In this document: positions 8,190 to 8,762 of the stretch, piece after piece
Numbering within the stretch: the first letter of the stretch is position 1
Layout: the number at the start of each line of letters is the position of its first letter
Assembly: GCA_946479915.1 (NCBI GenBank)
Contig: CAMLHR010000034.1
Location: 1 to 8,762 of the forward strand
Direction of reading: 5' to 3'
From: an uncultured Lysobacter sp.
Lineage (GTDB): Bacteria > Pseudomonadota > Gammaproteobacteria > Xanthomonadales > Xanthomonadaceae
Length of the DNA: 8,762 nucleotides
Position numbers and translations under genes: made by a program
The notes under the pieces: generated by a model
The model's database searches: none
Seen by the model: only the letters and a program-made list of their open reading frames with translations
What the model was told of the DNA's origin: nothing

Positions 8190-8206
8190 CCCCTGGGGCC
8201 CAGGGG
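8190..8206. promoter_or_regulatory. GC-rich palindrome in the intI leader (possible operator or hairpin)
   Basis: CCCCTGGGGCCCAGGGG is an almost perfect inverted repeat (arms 8190-8197 and 8199-8206 around G8198), 36 bases upstream of the intI start codon. It could be a dimeric-repressor site or a stable hairpin in the intI mRNA leader. The symmetry is seen directly; any function is inferred. It does not resemble the Xanthomonas LexA box as I know it. Confidence 0.4.
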
Positions 8207-8251
8207 TCGGGCTATCGGCGCAAGTGGTTGAAGGTGGTCGGAAACTCCCGT

Positions 8252-8280
8252 TTGACCGGTCGGGCAGCGGGACGCAGACT
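8252..8280 (+). promoter_or_regulatory. Candidate cassette promoter (Pc) in the attI region
   Basis: TTGACC (8252-8257) and CAGACT (8275-8280) are separated by 17 bp and point toward the cassettes. The -35 box is strong; the -10 box matches the sigma-70 consensus at only three of six positions. The location between intI and the first cassette is where integrons normally carry Pc. Transcripts would start about 40 bases upstream of the first cassette ORF. Confidence 0.35.
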
Positions 8281-8305
8281 CGGGGGGACTAGATCCCTTT
8301 CCGGG

Positions 8306-8323
8306 GTCCACTAGTAGTTAGAC
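8306..8323 (+). other. attI: attI core recombination site
   Basis: The R box GTTAGAC (8317-8323) fits the GTTRRRY core consensus; the crossover falls between G8317 and T8318. An imperfect inverted partner GTCCACT (8306-8312) lies 4 bp away and is a reasonable L box. It is about 160 bp upstream of intI, as expected. Additional integrase-binding repeats of attI probably lie further upstream but could not be defined by eye. Confidence 0.8.
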
Positions 8324-8709
8324 GCTATGAAAATTGAACTCCGTCCAGACGAAAAGCTGTTCAAAGAAGGCGCAGCCAACCTGCAGCGCGGCCTGGAGAC
8401 GGTTGGAGGTCGCCTATTTCTCACGGACTCGCGGCTGGTCTTCTCGTCGCACCGCTTCAATGTCCAGACGGGCACAACGGAGGTCGACTTGTCCAACGTC
8501 CAGTCCGTTAGCCCTTGCTGGACCAAGTTCTTAGGGATCGTACCCCTCGTACCCAACTCGCTCGCCGTAGCGTCAGCGGCCGGCGAGCATCGGTTCGTGC
8601 TGTTCGGGCGCGCTGCATGGGCTCAGGCCATTCGGTCTGCAGCGTCCCAGCTAGCGTCTAACAACTCGTTCAAGGGGATGCCGCTTCGCGGCACCCCTTA
8701 ACTCTGCCG
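8318..8709 (+). mobile_element. Integron gene cassette 1 (complete)
   Basis: The 392-bp cassette runs from TTAGAC after the attI crossover to the G of the next core site. Its leading bases with the crossover G, GTTAGACGCTA (8317-8327), are the exact reverse complement of TAGCGTCTAAC (8652-8662) at the attC R'' end, as expected for a cassette that circularises. It carries one ORF in the usual orientation. Base composition is visibly less GC-rich than in the intI-comEC block, which suggests acquisition from elsewhere. Confidence 0.92.
8327..8701 (+). CDS. Cassette-encoded GRAM/PH-like domain protein
   Basis: This is a 124-residue cytosolic-looking protein with no signal peptide or transmembrane helix. 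Residues about 15-105 resemble a GRAM/bacterial PH-like fold: GRLFLTDSRLVFSS (28-41) is the typical strand pair of GRAM domains, followed by TTEVDLSNVQSVSP (50-63), a hydrophobic strand and a final helix (AAWAQAIRSAASQL, 96-109). GRAM/PH domains bind lipids or proteins, but no partner or function can be assigned here. ATG at 8327 lies only 9 bases into the cassette and has no clear Shine-Dalgarno, so translation may be leaderless-like or depend on sequence in attI. The last 14 residues (SNNSFKGMPLRGTP) are encoded by the attC site, a tail often seen in integron cassette proteins. The stop TAA 8699-8701 lies inside attC. Confidence 0.8.
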   Translation: MKIELRPDEKLFKEGAANLQRGLETVGGRLFLTDSRLVFSSHRFNVQTGTTEVDLSNVQSVSPCWTKFLGIVPLVPNSLAVASAAGEHRFVLFGRAAWAQAIRSAASQLASNNSFKGMPLRGTP

Positions 8710-8715
8710 TTAGGC
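8656..8715 (+). repeat. attC: attC recombination site (59-base element) of cassette 1
   Basis: The 60-bp site runs from R'' GTCTAAC (8656-8662) to R' GTTAGGC (8709-8715). Between them L'' (CTCGTTCAAG, 8665-8674 region) pairs with L' (CTTAACTC, 8697-8704) leaving C8671 unpaired, the usual extrahelical base. The centre forms a long hairpin: AAGGGG (8672-8677) with CCCCTT (8694-8699), bulged A8678, then TGCCGC (8679-8684) with GCGGCA (8688-8693) around a TTC loop. Layout and L boxes closely resemble short attC sites such as that of aadA cassettes. The folded bottom strand is the integrase substrate. Confidence 0.93.
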
Positions 8716-8719
8716 GGCA

Positions 8720-8762
8720 ATGGAAGAATCCGTGTCATTGGCAGATCTCGTCGCCGAAGTCG
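8720..8762 (+). CDS. ORF of integron cassette 2, N-terminal fragment (runs off right edge)
   Basis: The second cassette starts at 8710 with TTAGGC. An ATG follows at 8720-8722, 10 bases after the crossover, and opens MEESVSLADLVAEV before the window ends. The position matches that of the first cassette ORF. There is too little sequence to recognise a family; the acidic-hydrophobic start would fit the beginning of an antitoxin or another small protein, but this cannot be supported. Confidence 0.6.
   Translation, partial: MEESVSLADLVAEV

Noticed and set aside
8155..8250. intI promoter on the minus strand
   Set aside because: Several -35-like words (TTCAAC, TTGCGC, TTGTGG) exist, but none has a fitting -10 at proper spacing. 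A promoter must exist, but I cannot place it.
8312..8327. Possible LexA box (TAGTA-N6-CTAA type) over the attI core
   Set aside because: TAGTA is present but the second half reads CGCT and not CTAA. The GTTAGAC is fully explained as the recombination core.
8311..8556. 81-codon minus-strand ORF opposite the GRAM cassette gene
   Set aside because: It is antisense to the cassette ORF, crosses the attI core and has no recognisable features.

Overview
The window looks like chromosome of a high-GC gammaproteobacterium of the Xanthomonadaceae, in the range of Lysobacter, Luteimonas or a relative. Three things suggest this: strongly GC-rich coding, the lipid A/LPS cluster order comEC-exbB-exbD-msbA-lpxK-kdsB-LMW-PTP as I recall it from that family, and a GTAGGAGC-type palindromic (REP-like) repeat typical of these genomes. 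The assignment rests on recalled gene order and protein similarity; no search was run.

Bases 1-7147 are a tightly packed minus-strand block. In transcription order it holds comEC (DNA-uptake channel), exbB and exbD (proton-driven inner-membrane motor), msbA (lipid A flippase), lpxK (lipid A 4'-kinase), kdsB (CMP-Kdo synthetase) and the first 50 codons of a low-molecular-weight protein tyrosine phosphatase that runs off the left edge. Most junctions overlap or are a few bases apart: ATGA at exbD/msbA and at msbA/lpxK, 8 bp at kdsB/phosphatase. These genes appear to be co-transcribed and partly translationally coupled. MsbA, LpxK and KdsB serve LPS assembly. ComEC stands apart functionally.

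Bases 7147-8762 are an integron platform. A complete integron integrase gene (intI, minus strand) diverges from an attI region and at least two gene cassettes on the plus strand. Cassette 1 (8318-8709) is complete. It encodes a small GRAM/PH-like protein and ends in a 60-bp attC site whose R'' box is the exact reverse complement of the cassette's own leading R' box. A second cassette starts at 8710 and leaves the window after 14 codons. The cassettes are visibly less GC-rich than the rest.

The most notable points are these. (1) The intI stop codon overlaps the comEC start codon (TGATG), so the integron recombinase and the single-stranded-DNA uptake channel appear to share a transcript. (2) The LpxK P-loop carries Asp and Arg where the family normally has Gly. 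(3) A REP-like palindrome lies in frame inside kdsB and is translated.
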